DNA from: Nocardia altamirensis NBRC 108246
GTDB taxonomy: Bacteria; Actinomycetota; Actinomycetes; Mycobacteriales; Mycobacteriaceae
DNA: 64,000 nucleotides
Direction of reading: 5' to 3'
NCBI RefSeq assembly: GCF_001612685.1
Contig: NZ_BDAY01000063.1
Coordinates: 1 to 64,000, forward strand
Position 1 is the stretch's first letter, and the number at the start of each line of letters is the position of its first letter. The position numbers and the translations under genes were made by a program. The notes under the pieces were generated by a model. That model had not been told where the DNA came from, searched no databases, and saw only the letters and a program-made list of their open reading frames with translations. This document shows positions 24,326-33,257 of this stretch, piece by piece.

Positions 24326-24976
24326 ATGTACCGTTCGATTTCGCGCGCCACCGGCACCGCCGCGTCCGCCGCCGCCCTTGTGCTGCTTGCCTGCGGCACC
24401 GCCGCCGCCCATGTCAGCGTCGACGCCCCTGGCGCACAGCAGGGCAAGTACTCGGTCGCCACCTTCCGGGTGCCCACCGAATCGGAGACCGCGAGCACCA
24501 CCGCGCTCACCGTCACCATCCCCAACCTGAAAAGCGCACGCACCGAGCCCATTCCCGGCTGGTCGAGCAAGGTCGAGAAGAACGACAAGGGCGAGGTCAC
24601 CGCGATCACCTGGACCGCGGAACCCGGCAACCCCGGCGTCGGCCCCGGCCAGTTCCAGCGCTTCGCGCTCTCGCTCGGCCCGCTGCCCAAGCAGGACGCG
24701 GTCAGCTTCCCGGCCAAGCAGACCTACAGCGACGGCAAGGTCGTCGAGTGGAATCAGCCCGAGGGCAAAGACGGTGCGGAGCCGGACCATCCGGCGCCGT
24801 CGCTCACCCTGGCCAAGGGCAGCACCAGCGATGATCACAGTGCCGACACCGCAACCACCACCGCCGCCGACGACACCGACGACACCGCCCGCTGGCTCGG
24901 CGGCATCGGCCTCGCACTCGGCGTGCTCGGCGTCGCACTCGGCCTCGGCAACGTGATCCGGGCCAGGCAGTCATGA
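24326..24976 (+). CDS. ycnI: YcnI/DUF1775 periplasmic copper-binding protein
   Basis: 216 residues: a signal peptide cut after GTAAA, the mature His-Val-Ser start typical of DUF1775, then GKYSVATFRVPTES, ITWTAEPGNPGVGPGQFQRF and VEWNQPEGKDGAEPDHPAP. A Thr/Asp-rich linker and a C-terminal membrane helix (ARWLGGIGLALGVLGVALGL) follow. In B. subtilis YcnI the N-terminal His and a conserved Trp bind Cu(II); both are present here. The stop overlaps the copC start (ATGA). It is anchored outside the membrane next to the CopC/CopD copper proteins. Confidence 0.9.
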   Translation: MYRSISRATGTAASAAALVLLACGTAAAHVSVDAPGAQQGKYSVATFRVPTESETASTTALTVTIPNLKSARTEPIPGWSSKVEKNDKGEVTAITWTAEPGNPGVGPGQFQRFALSLGPLPKQDAVSFPAKQTYSDGKVVEWNQPEGKDGAEPDHPAPSLTLAKGSTSDDHSADTATTTAADDTDDTARWLGGIGLALGVLGVALGLGNVIRARQS

Positions 24977-25515
24977 CCCGGCGGTTACTCACCGCTCTGG
25001 TGGCCGGGTTGTTCCTGCTCGGATTCGGTGTCGCCGCAACGGGAACCGCCGCCGCGCACTCCGCCCCGACCGGCAGCGTGCCGGACGACGGCGCGAACAT
25101 CGACAGCGGGCCCGCGCGGGTCAGCATCACCTTCAACGAGGAGCTGCAGCCGAACTTCCCGTCGCTCACCGTGGTCGGCCCGGACGGCAACCTGTGGTCC
25201 AAGTCGACGCCGACGGTCGACGGCAAGACGGTCAGCGTCGAGGTCGGCGAGCTCGGACCGGCCGGCGAGTACACGGTCGCCTACCGGGTGACCTCCGCCG
25301 ATGGGCATCCGGTCACCGGCAAGCGGCATTTCACGCTCCGCAAGGCGGGCACCGGAACCCCCGGCCCCAAGCCGACGGCCAAGGGAGCCGACGGCGACAA
25401 GGACAGCTCCGGCGGAATTCCGTTGTGGGTCTTCATCGTCGGCGCCGTCGTCCTGTTCGGTGGCGGGCTGGCGTTCGCCCTGTTCGGCGGCAGGAGCCGG
25501 AAACCGAAGTCGTGA
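24973..25515 (+). CDS. copC: CopC domain copper-binding protein
   Basis: 180 residues: signal peptide, mature N-terminus starting at His (AHSAPTGSVPDDGANI), an Ig-like CopC fold with SITFNEELQPNFPSL and ADGHPVTGKRHFTL providing the second His pair for Cu(II). Then a Lys/Asp linker and a C-terminal anchor (VFIVGAVVLFGGGLAFALF). It binds copper outside the cell membrane and hands it to CopD. It overlaps ycnI and copD by four bases at both ends, so all three are translationally coupled. Confidence 0.93.
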   Translation: MTRRLLTALVAGLFLLGFGVAATGTAAAHSAPTGSVPDDGANIDSGPARVSITFNEELQPNFPSLTVVGPDGNLWSKSTPTVDGKTVSVEVGELGPAGEYTVAYRVTSADGHPVTGKRHFTLRKAGTGTPGPKPTAKGADGDKDSSGGIPLWVFIVGAVVLFGGGLAFALFGGRSRKPKS

Positions 25516-26471
25516 CGGGACGGACGATCGGCGGCCGAGGCGGTGCGCGGCCGAGTACCGTGCGCGCACCGTGGTCGGTGCTGCTGATCGTCCCGGCCGG
25601 GCTGCTCGGCGTGCTGCTCGCCTGGGTGCTCACGCTGCCTGCGCCGTTCGCCGCCGAGTCGGTGGCCAGGGTGCTCGCCGACGGCGCGGGCGCGACGGTG
25701 CTCGGGCTCGCCGCACTGCCGCGGCTGCAGCCGCGGCTCGAACCGCCGTGGCGGTTGCTCGCCGTGCTCGCCGGATTCTGGTGCGGCACCGAGTTCGCGG
25801 TGCTGGTGTTCGAGGCCGCTCAGGTGGTCGGCGTGCCGGTGGGCGGGTTGCGGGCGAACCAATTCGGCAACTACCTGATCGATCTCAGCGGCGGACAGGT
25901 CGGCATCGCCATCCTGTTCGGGGTCGGCGCGGTCGCCTGTTATGCGGCGGTGGCGTTCCGGCGGGCCGACATCGCGTCCACCGACCTGGTCCTCGTGTTC
26001 GCCGCGGTCGCGCTGGCGCTGCGGCCGATCACCGGGCACATGTCGCAGCAGACCTTCGGCTCGGTGCTCGCAGCCGTGCACGCGCTGGCGGCGGGCGCCT
26101 GGTTCGGGTTGCTCGTCGCGCTCGCGTTGGTGGTGCGCACCCGCGGCGAATGGGCGACAGTGCTGCCGCGCTATTCGGCGGTGGCGCTACCGCTGGTCGC
26201 GACGGTGGCGGTGACCGGGCTGCTCAACGGGCTGGTCAGGGTCGGCGGGATCACACCGTTCGTCGAGACCGGCTACGGGCGCATCCTGCTCGCGAAAACC
26301 CTTGTGCTGCTTGGCCTGCTCGCGTTGGGCTGGTGGTGGCGGCGCAGTTGGGTGCGCCTGGCAGCGGACCATCGGGTGACCGCAGCAGCGTCGCTGCGCA
26401 GGGCCGTCGTCGAAGTGGTGGTGATGGCGCTGGCATTCGGGCTGGCCGCCACCCTCGCGGTCACCGCGTAG
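25512..26471 (+). CDS. copD: CopD family copper transport membrane protein
   Basis: 319 residues from the GTG that overlaps the copC stop. It has about eight membrane helices. CopD features are FWCGTEFAVLVFEAAQ, ITGHMSQQTFGSVLAAVHALA with the membrane His residues and GAWFGLLVAL, and the last helices. It is thought to move copper received from CopC through the membrane. Longer frames in the same phase extend upstream into copC but are not coding. It is the last gene of the operon. Confidence 0.92.
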   Translation: MTGRTIGGRGGARPSTVRAPWSVLLIVPAGLLGVLLAWVLTLPAPFAAESVARVLADGAGATVLGLAALPRLQPRLEPPWRLLAVLAGFWCGTEFAVLVFEAAQVVGVPVGGLRANQFGNYLIDLSGGQVGIAILFGVGAVACYAAVAFRRADIASTDLVLVFAAVALALRPITGHMSQQTFGSVLAAVHALAAGAWFGLLVALALVVRTRGEWATVLPRYSAVALPLVATVAVTGLLNGLVRVGGITPFVETGYGRILLAKTLVLLGLLALGWWWRRSWVRLAADHRVTAAASLRRAVVEVVVMALAFGLAATLAVTA

Positions 26472-26519
26472 CGCGGCGCTGACCAGGCAGCCGAGATCGA
26501 CACCGGTTACTGTTTTCGC

Positions 26520-26993
26520 ATGACCGAAGTGAAGATCGTCGAGGACTGTGCCGCGTCGGCGGAGTCCGCGTTCGCCTACGTGAACGACTATCAGAACCTG
26601 CCGCGCTTCCTGTACGGAATCCAGTCCTTCACGCCGGTCGGCACCCAGACGGTCGGCGTCGGCGCGACCTTCGACGGTCACATCAAGCTCGGTCCCGCCT
26701 CGCTGAAGTCGCGCATCGAGGTGGTCCGCTGGGAAGAGCACGCGGCCATCGCGGTGAAGTCGATCAAGGGCTTCGACGTCGAATCGACCTTCCTGTTCCG
26801 CCCCAAGAGCGATGCGCTGTGCACCGTCGACGCGATCGTCGACTTCAAGGTCGGCAGCGGACTGGCCGGACGCGCGCTCGGCAAGACCATCGAACCGTTC
26901 GTGAAGATCGCGGTGCAGCACACCACGCACCACCTGATCACCCAGATCGTCGCCTTCCACGCGTCCCGCGAATCCGGGCAATCCGTGCACTGA
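26520..26993 (+). CDS. SRPBCC family protein
   Basis: 157 residues with the START/polyketide-cyclase-like helix-grip fold: N-terminal strand VKIVEDCAASAESAFAYVND, YQNLPRFLYGIQSF, and the long C-terminal helix GRALGKTIEPFVKIAVQH. This fold binds a hydrophobic ligand in a central cavity. No catalytic residues can be assigned. It is cytoplasmic, and its close spacing to the next two DUF5313 genes suggests co-transcription. Confidence 0.82.
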   Translation: MTEVKIVEDCAASAESAFAYVNDYQNLPRFLYGIQSFTPVGTQTVGVGATFDGHIKLGPASLKSRIEVVRWEEHAAIAVKSIKGFDVESTFLFRPKSDALCTVDAIVDFKVGSGLAGRALGKTIEPFVKIAVQHTTHHLITQIVAFHASRESGQSVH

Positions 26994-27034
26994 TCCGGTT
27001 GCACTGGCGGCCGTCGGCCCTGGATGCTGGTCCG

Positions 27035-27409
27035 ATGAGCGCGACACCGTCCTTCGTCCAGCGCCTCGGCTACATCGGTGGCCGCACCCTGCCCGCATCG
27101 ATGGCGGACTGGGTGCGCGAGGACCTGGTCGGACGCGGCGCGACCCGGCGCTATCTGCTGCGCATCCTGCTGCCGATCATCCCCGTGCTGATGGTGTTCC
27201 TGCTGCTGCCCGGCCCGCTGTGGATGGGGCTGGCGATGATGGCGCTGCTGTATCTGCCGCTGATCTATTTCACGGTGGCGTTGATGTATGTCTACCGGCG
27301 GCATCGGCTGATCAAGCACGGCCTCGATCCGGCGCTGGCCGATGCAGCGGCCCGGCGCAAAGCCGAGCCGGAACGCCTCGCCTACGAGCGCAGGCACGGC
27401 CGAGGTTGA
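27035..27409 (+). CDS. DUF5313 membrane protein
   Basis: 124 residues. An N-terminal amphipathic part (FVQRLGYIGGRTLPASMADW) leads into two membrane helices around residues 45-90, then a basic tail (YRRHRLIKHGLDPALADAAARRK). This matches DUF5313, a small mycobacterial/nocardial membrane family of unknown function. The next gene is a clear paralogue with the same layout, so the pair arose by tandem duplication. The start is the ATG of MSATPS; upstream in-frame sequence belongs to the SRPBCC region. Confidence 0.8.
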   Translation: MSATPSFVQRLGYIGGRTLPASMADWVREDLVGRGATRRYLLRILLPIIPVLMVFLLLPGPLWMGLAMMALLYLPLIYFTVALMYVYRRHRLIKHGLDPALADAAARRKAEPERLAYERRHGRG

Positions 27410-27458
27410 CGGCTCAGCAACCTAGCGGTGACCAATGCCACAGGCATAGCCTTGACGT

Positions 27459-27824
27459 ATGAACACCCCCACCATCAGGCAGCGGATCGCCTACGATCTG
27501 GGCCGCGAGCTCCCCGAGGGGCTACACGAGTGGGTCATCCGCGACCTCGTCGGACACGGGGCCATGGAACGCTATCTCGTCCGGTTCCTCGGGCCGGTCA
27601 TTCCGTTCTTCGCCCTGGTACTGCTCTTTCCGGGCCCGATGCCGCTGAAGATCGGCTTGATCGTGATGATGATCGTCCCGTTGATCATCTTCACCGTGGC
27701 GCTCAGCTATGTGTGGCGCCGCTTCCGTCTGGTCCAGCACGGATTGAATCCCGCGCTGGTCGACCGCGCCAAGTTCTCCGAACACGATCGCGAGATGTAC
27801 GAACTGCACTACGGACACCGCTAG
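27459..27824 (+). CDS. DUF5313 membrane protein, tandem paralogue
   Basis: 121 residues, with the same two-helix plan and shared landmarks as the upstream gene (RIAYDLGRELPEGLHEWV, RDLVGHGAMERYL, RRFRLVQHGLNPALVDRAK). The tails differ. Duplicated copies may form a hetero-oligomer. No function is known. It ends 77 bases before rraA. Confidence 0.8.
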   Translation: MNTPTIRQRIAYDLGRELPEGLHEWVIRDLVGHGAMERYLVRFLGPVIPFFALVLLFPGPMPLKIGLIVMMIVPLIIFTVALSYVWRRFRLVQHGLNPALVDRAKFSEHDREMYELHYGHR

Positions 27825-27901
27825 CTACCGTCCAGGCGATCGACCTCACAACGGGAGTGGCCCTCCCGGATGTGTCGCTGGGCCATCCCTAAGCTGAGCC
27901 C

Positions 27902-28390
27902 GTGACCGAATCCAAGGATTTTGTAGCCACTGCCGACCTAGCCGACGAGATCGGCCCCGAGATCCGCAGCTGCGACACGCAGTTCATCCAGTTCGGTGGG
28001 CGCGCGGCGTTCGCGGGCCGCATCACCACCATCCGCTGCTTCCAGGACAACCTGCTGGTCAAGCAAACCCTCGGCGAGCCTGGCCAGGGCAAGGTGCTCG
28101 TCGTCGACGGCGGCGCGAGCGTGCACACCGCGCTGGTCGGCGACATCATCGCAGGCCGCGGCGTTGACAACGGGTGGGCCGGGGTCATCGTCAACGGCGC
28201 GGTCCGTGACTCGGCGATCCTGCGCACCCTCGACATCGGCGTCAAGGCGCTCGGCACGAACCCGCGCAAGAGCACGCAGACCGGCGCGGGCGACCGCGAC
28301 GTACCCGTCGAGTTCGGCGGTGTCACCTTCGTTCCCGGCGACATGCTCTACAGCGACCACGACGGCGTCGTGGTGCGCGCCGAGAACTGA
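27902..28390 (+). CDS. rraA: RraA family protein (ribonuclease E inhibitor-like)
   Basis: 162 residues from GTG, closely patterned on Rv3853 (old name MenG): TADLADEIGPEIRSCDTQF, FAGRITTIRCFQDN, GASVHTALVGDIIAGR, IVNGAVRDSAILRTLDIG and VTFVPGDMLYSDHDG. RraA trimers bind and inhibit RNase E in E. coli. Related proteins are class II aldolases, and the aldolase Arg-Asp (GAVRDS) is retained, so the activity is open. It is not a menaquinone methyltransferase despite the historic name. Confidence 0.92.
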   Translation: MTESKDFVATADLADEIGPEIRSCDTQFIQFGGRAAFAGRITTIRCFQDNLLVKQTLGEPGQGKVLVVDGGASVHTALVGDIIAGRGVDNGWAGVIVNGAVRDSAILRTLDIGVKALGTNPRKSTQTGAGDRDVPVEFGGVTFVPGDMLYSDHDGVVVRAEN

Positions 28391-28399
28391 AAGTAGGGG

Positions 28400-28618
28400 T
28401 CAGACAGCCACTCTGGCCTTGTGACCGGCGAGGGCGACGACGTCCCCGATCTGTAACTGGCGCCCGCGGCGTAGTTCCACCTCGTCGTTCACCCGCACCA
28501 GGCCGGAGGCGATCACTGTCTTGGCCTCGGAGCCGGATTCGATCAGGTTGGCCAGTTTCAGGAACTGACCGAGCCGAATGACGTCGTCATCGATCGGTAC
28601 ATCGACTGGTTCTGACAT
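28400..28618 (-). CDS. S4 domain RNA-binding protein
   Basis: 72 residues from the ATG of MSEPVDVPIDDDV. A lone S4 domain: IRLGQFLKLANLIESGSEAK, then GLVRVNDEVELRRGRQLQIGD. Such small proteins (YaaA/RqcP-like) bind rRNA or tRNA; RqcP-type ones act in ribosome rescue. It is convergent with rraA and divergent from lysX across 130 bp. The frame continues upstream to 28759 but without conserved sequence. Confidence 0.88.
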   Translation of the reverse strand: MSEPVDVPIDDDVIRLGQFLKLANLIESGSEAKTVIASGLVRVNDEVELRRGRQLQIGDVVALAGHKARVAV

Positions 28619-28748
28619 GAGATACATCCTTACCGGGCAGCCGTAAACGGTAAACATCGGGTCGCGGACGCGCAGACGATCCGCGCGTAACCGACATGCC
28701 CGGGTGGTCTTCGAGCACCCGGACGGCGGCACCGTACACACTGGTTCA

Positions 28749-31700
28749 GTGACCACCACGCAAGCCCGGCAACACCTGATCGAACCGCCAGCGGACAGAC
28801 CGACCCCACCAGTCCCGCATCGAGGGCACGGACGACTCGCCGAAGTCCCGCATATCGCGGGTCTGGTACTCGGGGTGTTCGCGGTGGCGTGTTTTCTGTG
28901 GAGCCTTTCGCCGGGGCTGCGTTTCCTGACCCAGGTGCCGCGCCGCTACGTCGACAACTACTACTTCGACGCGCCGGACACCAATCTGATGTGGGCGCTC
29001 ATCATCGGCCTGCTCGCCGGCGCGCTCGCCAGCCGCAAGCGCATCGCCTGGTGGTTGTTACTCGGCTACGTGTCGCTGTACGCGTTCGCCAACGGATGGG
29101 AGTTCGCCGACACCGGCAATATCCACGCCCTGGTGGCGATGATCCTGCATCTCGTGGTGATCGGGGTGCTGCTCTCGTCCTGGCGCGAGTTCTACACGAG
29201 GGTGCGCCACGGCGCGGGCTGGAAGGCGCTCGGCGTGCTGGTCGGCGGCCTGGCGGTCGGCTGCCTGCTCGGCTGGGGCCTGGTCGAGTTGTTCCCCGGC
29301 ACGTTGCCGAGCGGCGTGCAGCGGCCCGGCTGGGCGGTGTACCGGGTGACGGCCGCGGTGCTGGTGGACAACGAACACTTCGACGGCCATCCGCGCCCGT
29401 TCGTCAATCTGCTGCTCGGCCTGTTCGGCGCCATCGCGCTGCTGGCCGCGGTGATCATCCTGCTTCGCTCGCAGCGCGCGGCGAACGCGATGACGGGCAC
29501 CGACGAGTCCGCGATCCGCGGTCTGCTGGAGCGCTCCGACGTCGAGGATTCGCTCGGCTACTTCGCGACCCGGCGCGACAAGGCAGTGGTGTTCGCGCCG
29601 AGCGGCAAGGCGGCGGTCACCTATCGCGTCGAGCTCGGCGTCTGCCTGGCCAGCGGCGACCCGGTCGGCATTCGCGAGGCCTGGCCGCAGGCGATCGATG
29701 CCTGGTTGCGGATGGCCGACGAATTCGGGTGGGCGCCAGCGGTCATGGGCGCGAGCGAGATCGGCGCGACGGCCTACCGACGGGCCGGGCTTTCCGTCAT
29801 CCGGCTCGGCGACGAAGCCATCCTGGACACCAGGACCTTCTCGCTCGCAGGACCGGAGATGAAGCCGGTCCGGCAAGCCGCCAACCGGTTGCGCAAGCAC
29901 GGCATCACCGTCCGGATCCGCAGGCACAGCGACATTCCGGCCGAGGAGTTCCCCAGCGTGATCGCGCGCGCGGATGCCTGGCGCGACACCGAGACCGAAC
30001 GCGGCTTCTCGATGGCGCTCGGCAGGCTCGGCGATCCGCTGGACGGGGACTGCCTGCTGGTCGAGGCAGTGAACGCACAGGACCGGGTGCTCGGCATGCT
30101 GTCGCTGGTGCCGTGGGGCCGCACCGGCGTCTCGCTCGAGCTGATGCGCCGCGACCCGCACGGGCCGAATGGCGTGATGGAGCTGATGATTTCGCAGCTC
30201 GCGCTCAACTCCGAGCAGCACGGCATCACGAAGGTGTCGCTGAACTTCGCGGTGTTCCGCTCGGTGTTCGAGGAGGGCGGCCAGATCGGCGCTGGCCCGG
30301 TGCTGCGGCTGTGGCGCGGTGTGCTGCTGTTCTTTTCGCGCTGGTGGCAGCTGGAGGCGCTGTACCGCTCCAACGTGAAATACCAACCGCATTGGGAGCC
30401 GAGGTTTTTCCTGTTCGAGGAGCGCAGGCACCTGCCGCGGGTCGCGGTCGCTGGCGCACTCGCCGAGGGCTTCCTGCCACGCTTCGGCAAGGAACCGGAG
30501 ACGATCGTGCACACCGGCGCGCACAGCGCCGTGCCCGCGACGATGGTCGGCCTGCACGCCGACGGCAGCCCGCCCGACCTCGAGCACATCGAAGGTCAGG
30601 AGCAGCGGCCGCGGCGACCCGAGCAGGTGCGGGTGCGGATGGACAAGCTGGATCGGCTCGCCGCATCCGGCGTCGAGGCCTATCCCGTCGCCTACCCGCC
30701 GACCCATTCCGTCGCAGGCGCACGACAATCGCCGCGCGGCACCACCGTCCGGGTCTGCGGCAGGCTGCTGCGCATCCGCGACTACGGCGGCGTGATCTTC
30801 GCCGTGGTGCGCGACTGGACCGACGACATCCAGCTGGTCATCGACCGCGACCGGGTCGGCGTCGAACGCAGCGCCGAGTTCACCGAATTCTTCGACCTCG
30901 GCGACCTGATCGAGGTGAGCGGGCAGATCGGCAGCAGCAGGCGCGGCGAACTCTCGCTGCTCGCGGCGGACTGGCGGATGCTCGGCAAATGCCTGCATCC
31001 GTTGCCGGACAAGTGGAAAGGCCTGTCCGACCCCGAGGCTCGGGTGCGCCAGCGCTACGTCGACATGGCGATCAACGCCGAGACCAGGGAGGTGCTCGCC
31101 AAGCGCAGCGCGGTCGTCCGTTCGCTGCGTGACTCGTTGCACGCCAAGGGTTATCTGGAGGTGGAGACGCCGATCCTGCAGCAGGTGCACGGCGGCGCCA
31201 ACGCCACCCCGTTCCGCACCCACATCAACGCCTACGACCTCGACCTGTATCTGCGGATCGCGCCCGAGCTGTATCTCAAGCGGCTGTGCGTCGGCGGCAT
31301 GGAGAAGGTGTTCGAGATCGGCAGGACCTTCCGCAACGAGGGCGTCGACTTCAGCCACAATCCGGAGTTCACCATCCTCGAGGCGTACGAGGCGCACAGC
31401 GACTACGAGCGGATGATGCACGTGTGCCGCCAGCTCATCCAGCAGGCGGCAGTCGCGGCCAACGGGGCGATGGTGGCGTTGCGGCCCAAGGGCGACGGCA
31501 CTTTCGAGGAGGTGGACATCTCCGGCGATTGGACGGTGAAGACCGTGCACGGCGCGGTGTCCGAGGCGATCGGCGCCGAGATCACCCCGCAGACCGAGCT
31601 CGACCAGCTGCGCGAGCTGTGCGACAAGGCCGAGGTGCCCTACCAGCACGGCTGGGACGCCGGGCAGGTAGTGCTGGAAATGTACGAGCACCTGGTCGAA

Positions 31701-32069
31701 GCCAACACCGAGGCGCCGACGTTCTACATCGACTTCCCCACCTCGGTGTCACCGCTGACGCGCGCGCACCGCTCGATCGATGGCGTCACCGAACGCTGGG
31801 ACCTGGTCGCCTGGGGCGTCGAACTCGGCACCGCCTACAGCGAACTCACCGATCCGGTCGAGCAGCGCCGCAGGCTCACCGAGCAGTCGATGCTCGCGGC
31901 CAACGGCGACCCGGAGGCGATGGAGCTCGACGAGGACTTCCTGCAGGCGCTCGAGCACGCAATGCCGCCGACCGGCGGGCTCGGCATGGGTGTCGACCGG
32001 GTGGTCATGCTGATCACCGGGCGCAGCATCCGCGAAACGCTGCCCTTCCCTCTGGTGAAACCGCGCTGA
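28749..32069 (+). CDS. lysX: LysX: lysyl-phosphatidylglycerol synthase fused to lysyl-tRNA synthetase
   Basis: 1106 residues from the GTG of VTTTQARQH. About six to seven N-terminal membrane helices (residues 40-250) are followed by the MprF-like DUF2156 GNAT-fold transferase (about 260-580: RDKAVVFAPSGKAAVTYRVE, FSMALGRLGDPLDGDCLLVE). Then comes a class II lysyl-tRNA synthetase with OB fold (DKLDRLAASGVEAYPVAYPP) and motifs 2 (FEIGRTFRNEGVDFSHNPEF) and 3 (GLGMGVDRVVMLITGRSIRE). It charges tRNA with lysine and transfers lysine to phosphatidylglycerol, lowering surface negative charge and giving resistance to cationic peptides. The small KR-rich membrane protein follows. Confidence 0.95.
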   Translation: MTTTQARQHLIEPPADRPTPPVPHRGHGRLAEVPHIAGLVLGVFAVACFLWSLSPGLRFLTQVPRRYVDNYYFDAPDTNLMWALIIGLLAGALASRKRIAWWLLLGYVSLYAFANGWEFADTGNIHALVAMILHLVVIGVLLSSWREFYTRVRHGAGWKALGVLVGGLAVGCLLGWGLVELFPGTLPSGVQRPGWAVYRVTAAVLVDNEHFDGHPRPFVNLLLGLFGAIALLAAVIILLRSQRAANAMTGTDESAIRGLLERSDVEDSLGYFATRRDKAVVFAPSGKAAVTYRVELGVCLASGDPVGIREAWPQAIDAWLRMADEFGWAPAVMGASEIGATAYRRAGLSVIRLGDEAILDTRTFSLAGPEMKPVRQAANRLRKHGITVRIRRHSDIPAEEFPSVIARADAWRDTETERGFSMALGRLGDPLDGDCLLVEAVNAQDRVLGMLSLVPWGRTGVSLELMRRDPHGPNGVMELMISQLALNSEQHGITKVSLNFAVFRSVFEEGGQIGAGPVLRLWRGVLLFFSRWWQLEALYRSNVKYQPHWEPRFFLFEERRHLPRVAVAGALAEGFLPRFGKEPETIVHTGAHSAVPATMVGLHADGSPPDLEHIEGQEQRPRRPEQVRVRMDKLDRLAASGVEAYPVAYPPTHSVAGARQSPRGTTVRVCGRLLRIRDYGGVIFAVVRDWTDDIQLVIDRDRVGVERSAEFTEFFDLGDLIEVSGQIGSSRRGELSLLAADWRMLGKCLHPLPDKWKGLSDPEARVRQRYVDMAINAETREVLAKRSAVVRSLRDSLHAKGYLEVETPILQQVHGGANATPFRTHINAYDLDLYLRIAPELYLKRLCVGGMEKVFEIGRTFRNEGVDFSHNPEFTILEAYEAHSDYERMMHVCRQLIQQAAVAANGAMVALRPKGDGTFEEVDISGDWTVKTVHGAVSEAIGAEITPQTELDQLRELCDKAEVPYQHGWDAGQVVLEMYEHLVEANTEAPTFYIDFPTSVSPLTRAHRSIDGVTERWDLVAWGVELGTAYSELTDPVEQRRRLTEQSMLAANGDPEAMELDEDFLQALEHAMPPTGGLGMGVDRVVMLITGRSIRETLPFPLVKPR

Positions 32070-32193
32070 TCGGGTCATTGCGCTGAAGGGTTCACAGGTG
32101 ACGAATCGGACAGCTACCCTAAGAAATTCGGGCCGGGGCGGAGCGAGAAAGTTCGGTCCGGAGGATCGCCCGATACCTGAAATGGGGTTGAAA

Positions 32194-32400
32194 ATGTACC
32201 TTGACCTGCTGGCCAGCGCATCCTTGGTGGATCACAGCGTCTGGACCGACCCGAACGTGTTGGCCTCGACGCTCGAGTACTCGGCAAAGAAGAAGAAAAG
32301 CAGCAGCGGACTGATCATCGGCGGCATCTGCTGCCTCCTGGTCGTCGTCGCGATCGTCGGCGGCATCTACCTGATCACCAAGCGCAAGAAGAACCAGTAG
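32194..32400 (+). CDS. small lysine-rich membrane protein
   Basis: 68 residues if started at the ATG of MYLDLLASASLVDHSVW, which has GGGG eight bases before it. An ATG at 32182 and a GTG at 32098 are alternatives. An acidic-hydrophobic front, then EYSAKKKKSSSG, one strong membrane helix (LIIGGICCLLVVVAIVGGIY) and the tail KRKKNQ. Lysine clusters on both sides of the helix are striking next to lysX. I do not recognise the family. A terminator-like hairpin follows. Confidence 0.6.
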   Translation: MYLDLLASASLVDHSVWTDPNVLASTLEYSAKKKKSSSGLIIGGICCLLVVVAIVGGIYLITKRKKNQ

Positions 32401-32416
32401 CTTCCAGCCCACCGAA

Positions 32417-32445
32417 CGGCCCGGCTCGCCCCGCGAACCGGGCCG
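32417..32445 (+). terminator. hairpin after small membrane protein
   Basis: CGGCCCGG and CCGGGCCG (32417-32424 with 32438-32445) form an 8-bp GC stem 17 bases after the stop. Confidence 0.6.
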
Positions 32446-32532
32446 ATTCGCGTGCCCATGGCAGCGTGGATATCTACGCAAGATCAGCACCGCCAACTGC
32501 CGTGTCCCGCGCTGATGGGGCAGAGTGGGCGT

Positions 32533-33144
32533 GTGCAGTTGATTCTTGTTCGTCATGCTCAGCCGGTTCGGATCATGAATGTGGAAGGGCCCGCCGACCC
32601 TGAGCTAGCGCCCGTCGGGCTCGAGCAGGCCGAGCGGGTGCCTGGGGCGTTGGATCACCATCGGATCAGCCGGGTGGTGAGCAGTTCGCAGCGGCGGGCG
32701 CTGGATACGGCGGGGCCGACCGCGGCGAAGGTGGGGCTCGGCGTCGACGTCATCGCCGATCTGGCCGAATACGATCGGGACCTGCCTGCCTACATCCCGA
32801 TCGAGGACGCCAAGGTCGAGTTCAAAGAGGTGTACGAGCAGATCAAGGCGGGGTATTTTCCGCCGCAGATCGACGGCAAGGCGTTCAAGTCGCGGGTGCT
32901 CGACGCGGTCGCCGAGATCGCGGCGACCACCGATCCGGCCGACACCGTTGTCGCCTTCACGCACGGCGGCGTGATCAACGTGCTTCTGCAGGAAGTGCTC
33001 GACTTGGAACTGCCGCTGACCTTTCCGATCGACTACTGCTCGATCACCCGAGTCCTGTTCTCCCGCACCGGACGTCGCACCGCGGCGACGGTGAACGAGA
33101 ACGGACACGTCTGGGATCTGCTGCCGCGCAACATCAAGTCCTGA
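32533..33144 (+). CDS. histidine phosphatase (phosphoglycerate mutase-like)
   Basis: 203 residues from the GTG that starts MQLILVRHAQPVR. The RHG-type catalytic motif is at residues 7-8, the supporting SSSQRRALDTA (Arg) is near residue 50, and FTHGGVINVLL carries the second active-site His. This is the broad histidine phosphatase superfamily: phosphomonoesterase or mutase of unknown substrate, cytoplasmic. Proteins with this C-terminal form (FPIDYCSITRV, NENGHVWDL) often sit beside acyl-CoA or SDR genes. It stands alone here. Confidence 0.88.
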   Translation: MQLILVRHAQPVRIMNVEGPADPELAPVGLEQAERVPGALDHHRISRVVSSSQRRALDTAGPTAAKVGLGVDVIADLAEYDRDLPAYIPIEDAKVEFKEVYEQIKAGYFPPQIDGKAFKSRVLDAVAEIAATTDPADTVVAFTHGGVINVLLQEVLDLELPLTFPIDYCSITRVLFSRTGRRTAATVNENGHVWDLLPRNIKS

Positions 33145-33257
33145 GCCGTTCACAGACGACTGCCAGGGACGTCGCACCGCCGTCCCAGCGACGGAGCCTT
33201 CGATGGGATCGGTGAGCCGCCACACCCGCGGTTCACCGTTCGAGAGAAAGGAACTCC

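Noticed and set aside
29058..31691. 877-residue minus-strand open frame
   Set aside because: It is a complement of the well-supported lysX gene without a ribosome binding site or protein-like motifs.
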